NCBI GenBank assembly: GCA_946122785.1
Contig: CAMGYJ010000011.1
Coordinates: 38,528,513 to 38,592,512 of the forward strand
Direction of reading: 5' to 3'
DNA: 64,000 bases
Source of the DNA: Linum tenue
Lineage: Eukaryota > Streptophyta > Magnoliopsida > Malpighiales > Linaceae
A program made the translations under genes and the position numbers. The notes under the pieces are model-generated. The model was not told the DNA's origin and searched no databases. It worked only from the letters and a program-made list of their open reading frames with translations. Of the stretch, positions 10,901-21,600 are shown one piece after another (positions within the stretch are counted from its first letter, which is position 1; each line of letters begins with the position of its first letter).

Positions 10901-12819
10901 TGGGCAACAAGTGGGTTTATAAAAGGGTTATAGGTATAATATGCCCCTCTACTATGATGTTTTATCAAACATGCCCCTCTACTATTTTTTACATCAAACA
11001 TGCCCATGTACTTTGGAAAACTTATCAAACATGCCCTTTTGTTAAAATTTCCATCCAAAAACTGTTAACCAAGACTGAACTTTTGTTTGGGCGACCCAAA
11101 TATCTAAAATATCCCTAATAATTTCACTTTAATTTTTTTTTTGTTCTTTTGTATAGCCAAATAATTCTAATAATTTCACTTTGATGAGACCTAGAGAAAT
11201 AAAACAAGGGTCAAAACTGACATTTCCCCTCCCATTATCTATGTAAGGTCGTCTAAATCTCGGTTCAACCATGATTAACGATTTTTTCGATGGAAATTTC
11301 AACTGAAGGGCATGTTTGATAAGTTTTCCAAAGTACAGGGGCATGTTTGATGTAAAAAATAGTAAAGGGGCATGTTTGATAAAATGTCATAGTAGAGGGG
11401 CATATTATACCCATAACCCTTTATAAAACCAAGTATCTTCCTAATGGATCAATTGAAAGGTGCAGGGCACGTTTAGTTGCAAAAGGGTACACACAAACAC
11501 ATGGTGTAGATTTCATGGAAACCTATTCACCTGTGGCTAAAATGAACTCAGTCAAGTTGTTAATAGCTGTTGCTGCCATCAATGGTTGGGATTTACAACA
11601 AATGGATGTTAGCAACGCGTTTTTACATGGTGATTTGGATGAGGAAGTATTCATGGAACTGCCTCCTAATTTGAAGAATCAGGAAGGGATGCAAGGCAAA
11701 GTCTGTAGACTTAGAAAGTCTTTGTATGGTCTTAAACAAGTCAGTCGACAATGGTATCTCAAACTCAGCCATTGTCTTCAGGATTTTGTGTTCATATAAT
11801 CTTTTGATGATTATTCTGTGTTCAAGTTATAGAAACAGGATTCTTGTGTGTTTGTGATCATCTATGTTGATGATCTTATCATTGCTGGGAATGATGTTGA
11901 CTTGATCAAACAGACAAAACAGCATTTACATCAATCTTTCAAAATCAAGGATCTGGGAACTCTCAAGTACTTTCTTGGTGTTGAAATTGCCAGGTCTGCT
12001 ACAGGGGTCTCTCTTTGCCAAAGGAAATTCTGTCTGGAACTTCTTTCTGAGGCAGACTTCCTTGAATCCAAGCCTGCTAAGACTCCTATGAGTATGAAAA
12101 CCTCCTTATCTGCATCTGATGGTGTTCCTCTTCCAGATGGATCTGTTTTTTGTCATCTTCTGGGTCAACTTCAATACCTCACAACCACCAGACCAGACAT
12201 ATGCTTCCCTGTCCAGCAGCTCTGCCAATTTCAGGGGGCCCCAACCACAGTTCATCTTCAAGCATTGCACAGGATCTTAAGATACCTGAAGTCTCATCCA
12301 TCTCAAGGACTGTGGTTTTCTTCTTCCAACTCTGCTCAACTCAAGGGTTACTGTGATTCCGATTGGGCGACTTGCCCTGATACAAGACGTTCTGTAACAG
12401 GCTACTGCACCTTCCTCGGCAATGCTCTAATTACCTGGAAGAGTAAGAAGCAATCCACAATGTCCCGTTCTTCCTCAGAAGCAGAGTATCGAGCTTTAGC
12501 TCAACTTTCCTGTGAAGTTCAATGGTTAAAATCTCTTCTAGAATTTTATGGAATTGATCATCCAGAACCAGTTCAAGTCTTTTGCGACAATCAATCTGCA
12601 CTTCATATTGCAGAAAATCCAGTCTTTCACGAGCGAACAAAGCACATTGAGGTTGATTGCCATGTAACTCGTGAAAGACTGCGATCTGGATTACTATCTC
12701 TGCATCACATTCAATCAGAAGAACAAGTTGATAATTTCTTCACCAAGGGACTGTCTTCTGAACGATTCGACTTCCTTCTTTCCAAGCTGGGAGTTCATGA
12801 CATGTATCTCCCAGCTTGA
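7918..12819 (+). pseudogene. Copia gag-pol polyprotein, inactivated
   Basis: One reading frame runs from the ATG at 7918 to the stop at 12819. It is interrupted only by five in-frame stops (8155, 8938, 9763, 11797, 11830) and a MITE at 10925. Leaving out the MITE and one TSD copy gives 1466 codons with no frameshift. Domains in order: gag; CCHC zinc knuckle (8752-8793); aspartic protease DTGAS (9142-9156); GAG-pre-integrase (LWHLRLGH); integrase; reverse transcriptase with YVDD (11863-11874); RNase H (GYCDSDW, SSSEAEYRAL). This is the Copia domain order. The first integrase Asp of the usual H-x-D-x-WGP motif is Asn here (HVNIWGP, codon 9718-9720), so integration would fail even without the stops. 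Three of the five stops are plausibly CAA or CAG turned to TAA or TAG, as expected from decay of methylated DNA. Confidence 0.93.
10925..11419. mobile_element. Long-TIR MITE, copy 2, inside Copia reverse transcriptase
   Basis: A 495-bp element flanked by a perfect 9-bp TSD TTTATAAAA (10916-10924 and 11420-11428). The terminal inverted repeats begin GGGTTATAGGTATAATATG on the left and differ by one base at the right end; arms are about 150 bp with repeated ACATGCCC motifs. It interrupts the conserved NKWVYK region of the host element. Same family as 4739-5235. Confidence 0.9.
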
Positions 12820-12826
12820 GGGGGCC
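12816..12826 (+). other. Polypurine tract of Copia element 1
   Basis: TTGAGGGGGCC lies directly before the 3' LTR start, the normal position of the plus-strand primer. The two terminal C bases are unusual. Confidence 0.7.
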
Positions 12827-12921
12827 TGTGAAGGAAGGATGCAGAGAGCAGCCATTGATGACGAGCTTCAAGGACAAGACGACCTGGGCTTCCTTTCACC
12901 TTGGTCAAAGAAGAAAGAGCT
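12827..12921 (+). repeat. 3' LTR of Copia element 1, truncated
   Basis: This matches the first 95 bp of the 5' LTR with one substitution, then stops abruptly at AGCT and passes into LINE sequence. The remaining ~310 bp of the LTR and the right TSD have been deleted. Confidence 0.85.
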
Positions 12922-13474
12922 ATTATGTGGCTTGTTATTTTGAATCGAATAGTCACTCGGGACAAGCTCAAAGTTTGGGGAAAGATAAATGATGCATTGT
13001 GTGTAATCTGTGCTAAGGAGGAGGAGAGTATATCTCATTTATTTTGTGATTGTGACTATGCTGGGAACTTGATTTCGACAGAGTATTTGGTTTGCTCCTA
13101 AGGAGCCGGGGTTCAGATTGGGATTAAATGTTGCATGAGTTGTGTTTGTTGTCGAAGAAAGGAAGGGATGGTCATGTGGTAAGTGTTGTATGGTGATGGA
13201 TTTGCAGTCTGGTTTGGAAGGAATGGTGCAGGCGAGTTTTTGGTGAACGTGCCAAGCCGTGGGAAGAGATTTTCTTGCAATTGCAAGATGTTTGGTTGTT
13301 GCTAATGGAAATGTTAAGTTTAAGGATGGTATTCAGTATAGCAATGTAATAGGAGGTTTGAATTTAACTTTCTTGTTATAGATAGTCTTTACCTGTAAGA
13401 TGTATATCTGAGTTATTGTGCGACTTGATCGAGTTGATCAAGTGAGCTTAATGGAAAAACTAATTAAAAAAAAA
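12922..13474 (+). mobile_element. LINE fragment, 3' part with zf-RVT and A-rich tail
   Basis: It encodes IMWLVILNRIVTRDKLKVWG, then C-x2-C and H-x3-C metal ligands (CVICAKEEESISHLFCDC), the reverse-transcriptase zinc-binding domain of plant LINEs. The element ends in an A-run at 13465-13474. AACCACAATTTAAC follows, a near match to AACCGCAATTTAAC before the LINE start at 7227. These look like the LINE's own TSDs, making 7227-13474 one LINE split by Copia element 1. Confidence 0.65.
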
Positions 13475-14995
13475 CCACAATTTAACACACTATAGGTAGT
13501 CAACAAGACAAAAATTGAAACAATACTTATCTTCTCTTAAAAAAATTCTATAAAATAAATCTTGATTAAAAAAATAACAAGTGCGGGGACATTTTCAATT
13601 TTCACGATTTAACAATTGAAACAAAGAGGAGGATAACAAGATTTGGGAAGGAGTATATTAACTGTTAATGGTAGATCTCTTTACAATTTTCTTTCCCACC
13701 GGATAACCATAAATACAATTTTAAAAATAAGCCTCGAAATAAGAGATAAAATCATGTGTAGTATTACAAACAAAAGAAAAAATCCCAGAAAAAAATATAC
13801 AAAACAAATAAAAATGAAGAACAAGATACAAAATATCTCGAACAACATGAGAATTTTGGGTCTCCCTTAGTCTTCAAAATGTATTGGTCGCTTTCTTGGG
13901 GAAATTTTTGAAGAAAAATAAGAGAGACGACTTAAGGTTTAAAATTTTTGGGAGATAATAATTTATTAAGTTTACAAAGTATAACTTGCATCCAACTTTC
14001 TATCATAAAAAATGGTTGTAAAATTATATCATCTTAAAAAATGTGTTTTTACCACATCGTTGATTTATAAGAAAGTACAGCTCTTGATATTAGAGAAAAA
14101 AACTAAGACAATAGCCGAGCCTGGTAACGAAGGCTTGTAACTCAAGTGAGAGCAACAAGGTGATAGAATATTGGCAGATTTGTGGGGTCGGATCCGTTGT
14201 GGGTGAATGCTAGTTTGTCCATTCCAAGCATGGAGATGAGTTTAGTTTCATCAACGAAGGTGGATGAGACTGTTTCTCCTAAAGTGGAGGGGACTGCGTG
14301 AGACTGGTTTCACAGAGCAGCGATAACCTCCCATTCTAAGCAGTCGAAGGTTAACAAACTAGCACCACAACGGTCCACATGGCTTCATATGACGCCTTAA
14401 GTAAACTATCACTTTTTTTCATTTTCTTTACACATGAATTAAATCTCACTTCCCAAGAATTAGTAACATTCTCACTATACAAGTTTACTATTCCCTCTAT
14501 ATTCCTTCATCATTTCGTTACGTAAAGTTAAATGTTGAAAGAAGATAATTAATTAAAGTGAGCACTGGAAAGTAATTATGCACCCTTCAACTATTTGTGT
14601 AGCTATGTCGATTTTCATTTTTAGAGAAGCGATCTAGACTTTGAAGTTTGAAATCAAATAGATTCAAAAAAATTTATTAGACGAAGTTCTTAAAAAATTT
14701 CCTGGCAACTTAGGCGTCACTTACTAACAACCATATTTGAAGAGAATATCCTTGAGTCATCGTTTATGAGCTATAGACGATCTTATGAACTTTTTTGATA
14801 TCTCCCATAAACAGGCAGAGAAATAAGGAACTAGGAACGTCCTGTTTTCCCACACTATAGGTGAACTAGGATAAATGGATGGGCGGGAATGAAGTTCTTA
14901 GAAAGGGAGATGATAATTATGTCGATCTAGGATATATGCCACTAGAGGTAGATAAGAGTGCCAAGGTTGATCTAGATCATGCTCTCCACAAAATC
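13475..14995 (+). repeat. Dispersed repeat R, copy B
   Basis: From about 13690 to 14990 it aligns colinearly with 17170-18480, offset about 3.47-3.49 kb, with small indels. Shared landmarks include AAGAGATAAAATCATGTG, GCCGAGCCTGGTAACGAAGG, GGTGATAGAA and ACTAGAGGTAGATAAG. It has no sustained reading frame and its origin is not recognised. Confidence 0.65.
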
Positions 14996-15088
14996 AAAAG
15001 AATAGGCGTCCTGATGTCAAGCTAAGGAGACGCTTATTAAATTAGTGGCTTTAGCTCTGCCTCTACATATCATGTCGTGTTTCAAGCT

Positions 15089-15092
<4 letters not shown>

Positions 15093-15121
<29 letters not shown>
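15093..15121. repeat. (CT)n microsatellite
   Basis: About fourteen CT dinucleotides in a row, between repeat copy B and the second LINE relic. Confidence 0.9.
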
Positions 15122-15123
<2 letters not shown>

Positions 15124-15169
15124 CTCTTAAATAGACATGTAGCCAAATTCTGGTGGGGGTGTTATAGAG

Positions 15170-17145
15170 GTTCACTCCCAGATATGGTGGATGTTCTGGC
15201 GTAATATGTGTCGGAGTAAGCATGATGGAGGCATGTGGTTTCGTCGATTTGAACATTTTAGTCAGGCACTCTTGACCAAAATTGCATGGAACATCCTAAA
15301 TTACCCTAAGTGGCTCTTAGCCCAGGTTTACAAGGTAAGTATTTTCCGAATGGGACTTTCCTAACTGCTACTGGCCAATGGTGCTCCATGGCTTGTAACG
15401 GGGTCTTGCTTGATAAGCAGGAAGGTCAATGGTGCTCCACGGCTATTTGGATGTATAAGTCCAGTTGGATTTGCTTATGAGATGCCCATATTCCACCCAA
15501 ATTGAAGGTGTTTTTGTGGCAAGTCTTCCATTGGATTCTCCCAACAACGGAAGCCTTAATTGAGAAAAAGGTTTCGGTGCTTCCTAGATGCTCAATATGT
15601 TGGGCTGCTATGGAGCCTATGGAACACCTGTTCGTGGATTGCCAGTGGCAAGGGAATCTAGGATCACTCGGGCCTCGAACATTTTGGTTAAGGTTTCTCC
15701 CATCACACCTTTTCGCTTTTCTAGAAAAAGTTCACGGGCCTCACTCATCAACCCCAACTTTTCATGTTTGTTGTCGCGGTCCTTTGGCGAATCTGGTGAT
15801 CTTGTAACGGGGTTGTCTTTGAGGGAAAACAGTTAGGGATCCCAGCTTTAATGCAACAATTTCATCAGCAATATCAAGAGTGGATTAGCCTGCCAGTTGA
15901 TAGCATGGTCCAGTCCACCGCCCCACAAGCGGGTTAATTAGGTGATGTGGCTCCACATTCTATGATCTGCATGTGGGATGGGGCAACTAAGAGTGGGTCT
16001 CACTCAACCGAGGACATAATTATTAAGAACCAAGATGGGTTCATCCTAGGGATGGCAACAAAATCCGAACCCACGGGTACCCACCCGACCCAACCCGGTC
16101 AACGCGGGTAAAACCCGTGTTGACGGGTTTTGGGCCGGGTTCGGGTTTAAACCTGCTACACTATTCACTGGGTCGGGTTGGGTTTGGGTTTAGGTGAACC
16201 CGCCCCATGGGTACCCGCCCACACACATATAATTACTTTCTCGGTATATTTAATATTCTAAATAATATATCTTTCTTAAACAACTAATATTATTTATGTT
16301 TGTGGAGACATGTATAATTTGTTCTTTCTAATTGTTTAGAATGAAGTTGATATTATGAAGTGAAGAGTGAAGAAACTTAGTTGACGAGGAAGAAGCTTTC
16401 AATTAATCTTATTGTTTATACATGTTTATCTTTAATTTTGAACAATTTGTATTCACCATTTGCGGTTTGCTTGTATGCTCTAGATTGGTGTTTTTTGTAT
16501 GATTAATTTTTATGAGAAAATTGATGTTAAACTTTTATTTTGAAAGAAACTTGTTGTTGTAAATTTTTTACTAGAAAAACCCACGGGTACCCATGAACCC
16601 GCGGATACCCAGCGGGTTGGGTTGGGTTTGAGTTTTTCAAACCCAACGGGTTTTACCCCGGGTTTTTTTGGCGGATAAACCCATGGGTTTGGGTTTGGGT
16701 TTGACAAAACCCGCCCCAACCCGACCCATTGCCATCCCTAGTCCTTATGGCGAGAGAAGTAGAGTTTGCTGATACTGATGATCCTAGGTAGTCGTATTCC
16801 TCGTTCTCCGGGAGGCAATTCTCTGGTATCTGGAGCATGGGCTTACAGAGGCTCCATTGGAAGGCGATGCCAAGGTGGTAATTGATAAAATCAATCATGC
16901 AGATACCTGGGACAACCAGATGGGGATTATCCATAAGGAAGTTAAGCTTTTCTTGGATGTTGACATTGTGCTTAATGTGCGATTCGTAGGTCGAAATAGT
17001 TATAGGGTAGCCCATTTGGTGGCTAAAAATACCCTCTCTTCTTACCCGACTACGTGTCGTTTCTTTGATTTTTTAACCTGGTTAGAATCCAGGATGTAAG
17101 GAGCTATTTGTTCGAATCAATATATATGATTACTTTTGTAAAAAA
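15170..17145 (+). mobile_element. LINE relic 2 (RT C-terminus, zf-RVT, RNase H)
   Basis: Successive frames give GGMWFRRFEHFSQALLTKIA near 15226 (the conserved GG-G-R--F--N-ALL-K block of plant LINEs). A zf-RVT region follows at 15483-15650 (KLKVFLWQVFHWILPTT, then C-x2-C and H-x3-DC). An RNase H-like tail is split by a hAT element: NQDGFIL up to 16046, then VLMAREVEFAD from 16741 and LEGDAKVVIDKIN near 16855. Frameshifts and stops are frequent. The A-rich end at 17132-17145 precedes GAAACCACAATTTAAC. It is a dead 5'-truncated L1-type element. Confidence 0.7.
16047..16740. mobile_element. hAT-type non-autonomous element in LINE 2
   Basis: The ends are a 12-bp perfect inverted repeat TAGGGATGGCAA, with dense ACCCG/CGGGT subterminal motifs on both sides. 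The last 27 bp at the right end are identical to the right end of the element at 50000-50551, so the two belong to one family. The interior is AT-rich and non-coding. Flanking octamers are not a clean duplication (GTTCATCC and GTCCTTAT), although CCTAG occurs at both junctions. Confidence 0.75.
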
Positions 17146-18480
17146 TGAAACCACAATTTAACCCACTAGATAATCATAAATAAAATTTAAAAATTACTCG
17201 GAATAAGAGATAAAATTATATGTAGTATTATAATAAAAGAAAAAGTCTCAGAAAGAAATATAGAAAACATATAAAAATGAAGGACAAGATACAAAAAATC
17301 TCGAACGACATGAGAATTTTGAGTCTCCCTTTGTCTTCAAAATGTATTGGCGGCTTTCTTGGGGAAACTTTTGAAGGGAAACTAAGAGAGATGACTTAAG
17401 ATTTGAAAATTTTGGGAGATAATAATTTATTAAGTTTATAAAGTATAACTTGTATCCAACTTGCTTTCATAAAAAAATGGTTGTAATATTATATCATGTT
17501 AAAAAATATGTTTTTAATTACCACATCTTTAATTTATAAGAAAGTACATCTCTTGATATTAGAGAAGAAAATTAAGACAATTGCCGAGCCTGGTAACGAA
17601 GGCTTGTAACTCAAGTGAGAGCAACAAGGTGATAGAACATTGGCAGATTTGTGGGGTCGGATTCGTTGTAGGTGAATGCTAGTTTGTCCATTCCAAGCAT
17701 GGAGGTGAGTTTAGTTCCATCAACGAAAGTTGATGGGATTGTTTCTCCAAATGTGGAGAGGACTGCGTGAGGCTATCTTCACAGAGCAGCGATAACCTCC
17801 CATTCTAAGTAGCGGAAGGATAACAAACTAGTACCACAAGGGTCCACATGAGTTCATATGACGCCTTAACTAAACTATCACTTTTGTTCATATATTTTTT
17901 TTCCAGTTTCTTTACACATGAATTAAATATCACATCTCAAGAACTACTAACATGCTCACCATACAACTTTATTATTCATTCTATTTGCCTTCATCATACG
18001 TTATATCTCCTTACACAAAGTTTAATGTTAAAGGAAAATAATTAATTAAAGTGAGCGTCGGAAAATAATTCTGAACCCTTCAACTATTTGTATAGCTATG
18101 TCTATTTTCAGTTTGAGAACAGATCTAGAATTTGAAGTTTGAATTTAAATAGATTCAAAATATTGTATAAGATGAAGTTCTTAAAAATTTCCTCGCAACT
18201 TAGGCGTCACTTACTAACAACCACATTTGTAGAGAATATCCTTCAGTCATAGTTTATGAGCTATACACGACCTTATAAACTTGTTTGACATCTCTCACAA
18301 ACAGGCAAAGAAACAAGGAACTAGGAACGTCCACTTTTCCCACACTCAGGGTCAACTAGGATAAATGGATGAGCGGGAATGAAGTTATTGGAAAGGAAGA
18401 TGGCAACTCTTTCAAGTTAGGATAGATGCCACTAGAGGTAGATAAGGGAGACGAGGTTGATCTAGATGATCCTCTCTTCC
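17146..18480 (+). repeat. Dispersed repeat R, copy C
   Basis: Direct-orientation partner of copy B, beginning GAAACCACAATTTAAC and aligning from about 17170. It retains a single GAATTAAAT where copy A holds the MITE. It passes into LINE reverse-transcriptase sequence near 18440. Confidence 0.65.
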
Positions 18481-19690
18481 CTTACCTATTTACTGTTACC
18501 ATGGAAGTTTTTTCATATTTGTTGCATAGAGCTGCAAGTTCAGGGCATCTTCCTTATCATCTCTTATATAAGTCGTTGGACATCACTCATTTATGTTTTG
18601 CCAAAACCTACTTGTATTTTCAAATGGATATGAGGTTGCTGTGAAGAAAACTAAGAGTATTCTATCAGAATTCTATAATATGTCTGGGCCGAACTTCAAC
18701 CTAGATAAGAGTCAAATCTTTTTTGGAGGAATTTTCTTAGAAAGATCAAGTTCATATTACTGGCATAACTGGATTTCCTCTATGTTATTTCCCCATCAAA
18801 TACATGGATGTTCCTTTACTTGCAGTAAAACTTACTAATGTAGATTGTTATATGTTGATTGAGAAGATCACGACTAGAATCCAATGTTGGTTGTTAATGT
18901 TATTAAGATATGCAGGTCGGAGTCAGTTAGTATCTTCTGTCATATCTAGTGTTCTACAGTATTGGATGGAAAATTTTTCTTCTACCTCAGGGTGTCCTAC
19001 ACGAGATAGAGGCCATCTACAACAACTTCTTATGGGGTGTAGGTGATAATGGCTCTCGCTCTCGAGCTCCAGTTGGATGGAAATATGTTGTGCTCTGGAA
19101 TAGAGTCTTGAATAATTAGACACACTTGGGATGTTCTTGCCGGTAGTGGATCACTTTGGGTTGCTTGGATTAGAAAATATCAACTACGAATCAGGACAAT
19201 TTGGGAGATTTCATCCTCTTTTGTGGGTTCTTGGGTCTGGAAATGAGTTATAAAAGAACGATAGGAAGATCATATGTTCATTACTGGTGGGGACTCTTCC
19301 TTGAAGTGGGTTGATTCTACTATGCCTCGTTTGTATGTGAAAATTCCATGGAGTTCAATTCGGTCTTCTCTGCCTCATGTTCATTGTTCTAATTTAATTT
19401 AGGGTAACTACATCTACATGATATCCAAACACACTTTAATTCTTTGGTTAATAGTGAATGATTGTATGAATACTAAGGACAAGCTAGCTTTATGGGGTAA
19501 ACTGGTGGATACTTCTTGCATGCTTTGCCCAGGGGGAATGAGAAAATGGATCATTTATTTGCTTGTTGTTTTAAGACAGACTATGTTCTGCAGCAATGTT
19601 ATATTGAATTTTCTCCATTTTCCCACTTACTATGAATGGGAATCCATGTTAAGTTGGGCAATGCAATTATAGAAAATCCCTAATTCTCGG
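18440..19690 (+). mobile_element. LINE relic 3 (reverse transcriptase to zf-RVT)
   Basis: DPLFPYLFTVTMEVFSYLLH (from 18469) matches the D-PLSPYLF---ME--S-LL motif of plant LINE reverse transcriptases. Near 18804 it gives MDVPLLAVKLTNVDC and IQCW...YAGRSQLVSSV, the expected thumb region. A zf-RVT domain with DKLALWGK and C-x2-C follows at 19418-19560. Frameshifts between the blocks mark a pseudogene. Confidence 0.7.
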
Positions 19691-19959
19691 AAGAAGGGGG
19701 GACAAGCCCCTTAGGTAAGTATAGTTGAACTTTGGTATGGAAAAGAGGTGTACAAGGTGTTCTGGTGAAGGCCCTATATTGCTGGCAGCCCAATTAGTAG
19801 CTAGAATTCATTCAGAAGTATGTTATTTGACCTCGAGTAGAGTCGATCTGAGTTCTATTTTCATAGACTATATAGTTTTTCGTAGTTCATGGCTGATACT
19901 TACTCATTGTACTTGTTTCTTTGTATATTATGAGATGGCCCTTAGTTAAAAGAGAACCT

Positions 19960-20960
19960 GACGCTTGATAGAATTTTTGATTAACCATAAAAAAACTTGG
20001 ATGATCTCATATGGGAGGAACAAAGTGCTTTCATTCTTGGAAAATTTGTTCTTATTAAATGTTGTTATGACATTTGAATGTTTCAATACATGATGAATAA
20101 GACAAAAGGTAAAAAGGGGTTTTTTTCCCACCAAAGCTTGACATGGTGAAACCATACCACCGTGTGTAGTTCAATTTTCTTGAGCAAGGCATGATCAAAT
20201 TGGGCTTCGAGTATAAGTGGATAATATTGGTTTATAAAATAATGTGTGTCATCACGATCACTTATTTTGTGTTTGTGAACGAGCACAAAATTGGTGATTT
20301 CCAGTTGACAAGAGGGCTTTGTCAAGGAATCCCTCTCTCATCCTTTTTTTTAATTTATTTTTGGTTTGGTTTGAAGGTTTGAAAACTTCAATTGAAAAAG
20401 GGTGAAAAGGATATGCTACATGAAATCAAAATATTTCCAAGGCTCCTAATATATCTCATATGTTTTTTTTTTTTCAAATAACAATATCATCTTTGGAAGG
20501 GCTATGCTTGATGAATGTGATCACTTGAAGGCTATCTTTAACTCAATGATACTCAATCTTTTCAATGCGTTCCAAGTCAAAATATCATTTAGCAAGGATA
20601 TGAAGAGCATAAAAAATATGAAATTTGCAGGGCTTTAGGGATTACAATAGTTGAGAAGTATAAGATGTAGTTAGGGCTACCCACTATTATAGGAAAACCA
20701 ATGAGAATTATCTTTTGGGGTCTTAAATAAAGTGTGAAGAAGAATTTGAATATATGGAAGAGGCCAACTTTGACTGTTGTAGAAAAGTAAATAATGATAA
20801 AATAAGTAGCTCAAGTTCAATTTCTTTATCCAATTGTGGTTTAAAAAAATCCTTAAAAAAATCCTTGATCAAATTATGGGTCACACTATGCAAATATAGT
20901 GGAACATAAGGGAGATGATTCAAGACTTCCCGAGATCCGAATGGGAAACTCTCCTTGATT
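19960..20960 (+). mobile_element. LINE relic 4 (reverse transcriptase core)
   Basis: MIKLGFEYKWIILVYKIM at 20191 and TRGLCQGIPLSSFF near 20310 match the M-LGF---W-N-I--C and RGLRQGDPLSP motifs of plant LINE reverse transcriptase. In QGIPLS the Asp of QGDPLS is replaced by Ile. Upstream fragments include GRNKVLSFLENLF. Many stops occur and both ends are approximate. Confidence 0.6.
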
Positions 20961-21429
20961 CAAAGGAAAAGAAGAAGGGTAATCTAAAATATTGCATTTT
21001 GTTAACTTGACCATGCATGAAAAGAAGATTTCAAACTTTACCTCCATTTCTCATTGTATGAGTTCTCAAAACCAATACTAGCATAATTTGGATATTCTGT
21101 AGAGTGGGAAATAATTATAGCTATGTTTAAAGAAGCATGATGAAGGCTAGGTTTACATTGCTTAATAGTTTCAATGGAGAATGATGGATAGTAATTGGCT
21201 CACTCTAAACTACTCTCCTAATTGAAGGCCAAGCATAACCAATGACCGGGTGTAGTATATATAGTGGATGCAAGTTATAAAATTATCAAACCCTAGGTTC
21301 TTTAGATGTATCGTTACTTAAACTTTGGTTCGCTATGTAGGCAAACAAGAATAATGATCACACAAATTAATGGGACCTCACTAGGCATGAATCCCCCTAC
21401 CTCCTCAATTGGGCTGACAAAGTGGCCCC
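20961..21429. other. Unassigned sequence between LINE 4 and the Gypsy-like element
   Basis: AT-rich, with no clear coding motif. It may include more decayed LINE 4 sequence, but nothing can be matched by eye. Confidence 0.35.
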
Positions 21430-21588
21430 TTTTGTCCGAATTTCGACACTTTAGCCAATTTCACGTTCTAGAGCCTAAAACACACTCAAACAAGCACAAC
21501 CTAGCGTTAAATAAGAAGATGAATGAAGATCACCAAGTCATACAATTAAGATATGAAGGGGAAAATATGTAATATTAAGCCCGAATCA

Positions 21589-21600
21589 AATTCCCCCACA
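21589..21600 (-). other. Polypurine tract of the Gypsy-like element
   Basis: Minus-strand TGTGGGGGAATT precedes TGATTCGGGC, the LTR start. The same arrangement (AGTGTGGGGAAAT then TGATAC) recurs on the plus strand at 52481-52495. Confidence 0.6.

Noticed and set aside
12431..12640. Minus-strand frame in the Copia RNase H region
   Set aside because: It is the antisense shadow of the RNase H coding strand.
16060..16200. ACCCG/CGGGTT repeats as interstitial telomeric DNA
   Set aside because: The motif is not the plant telomere unit TTTAGGG in tandem, and it lies in the subterminal zones of a hAT element.
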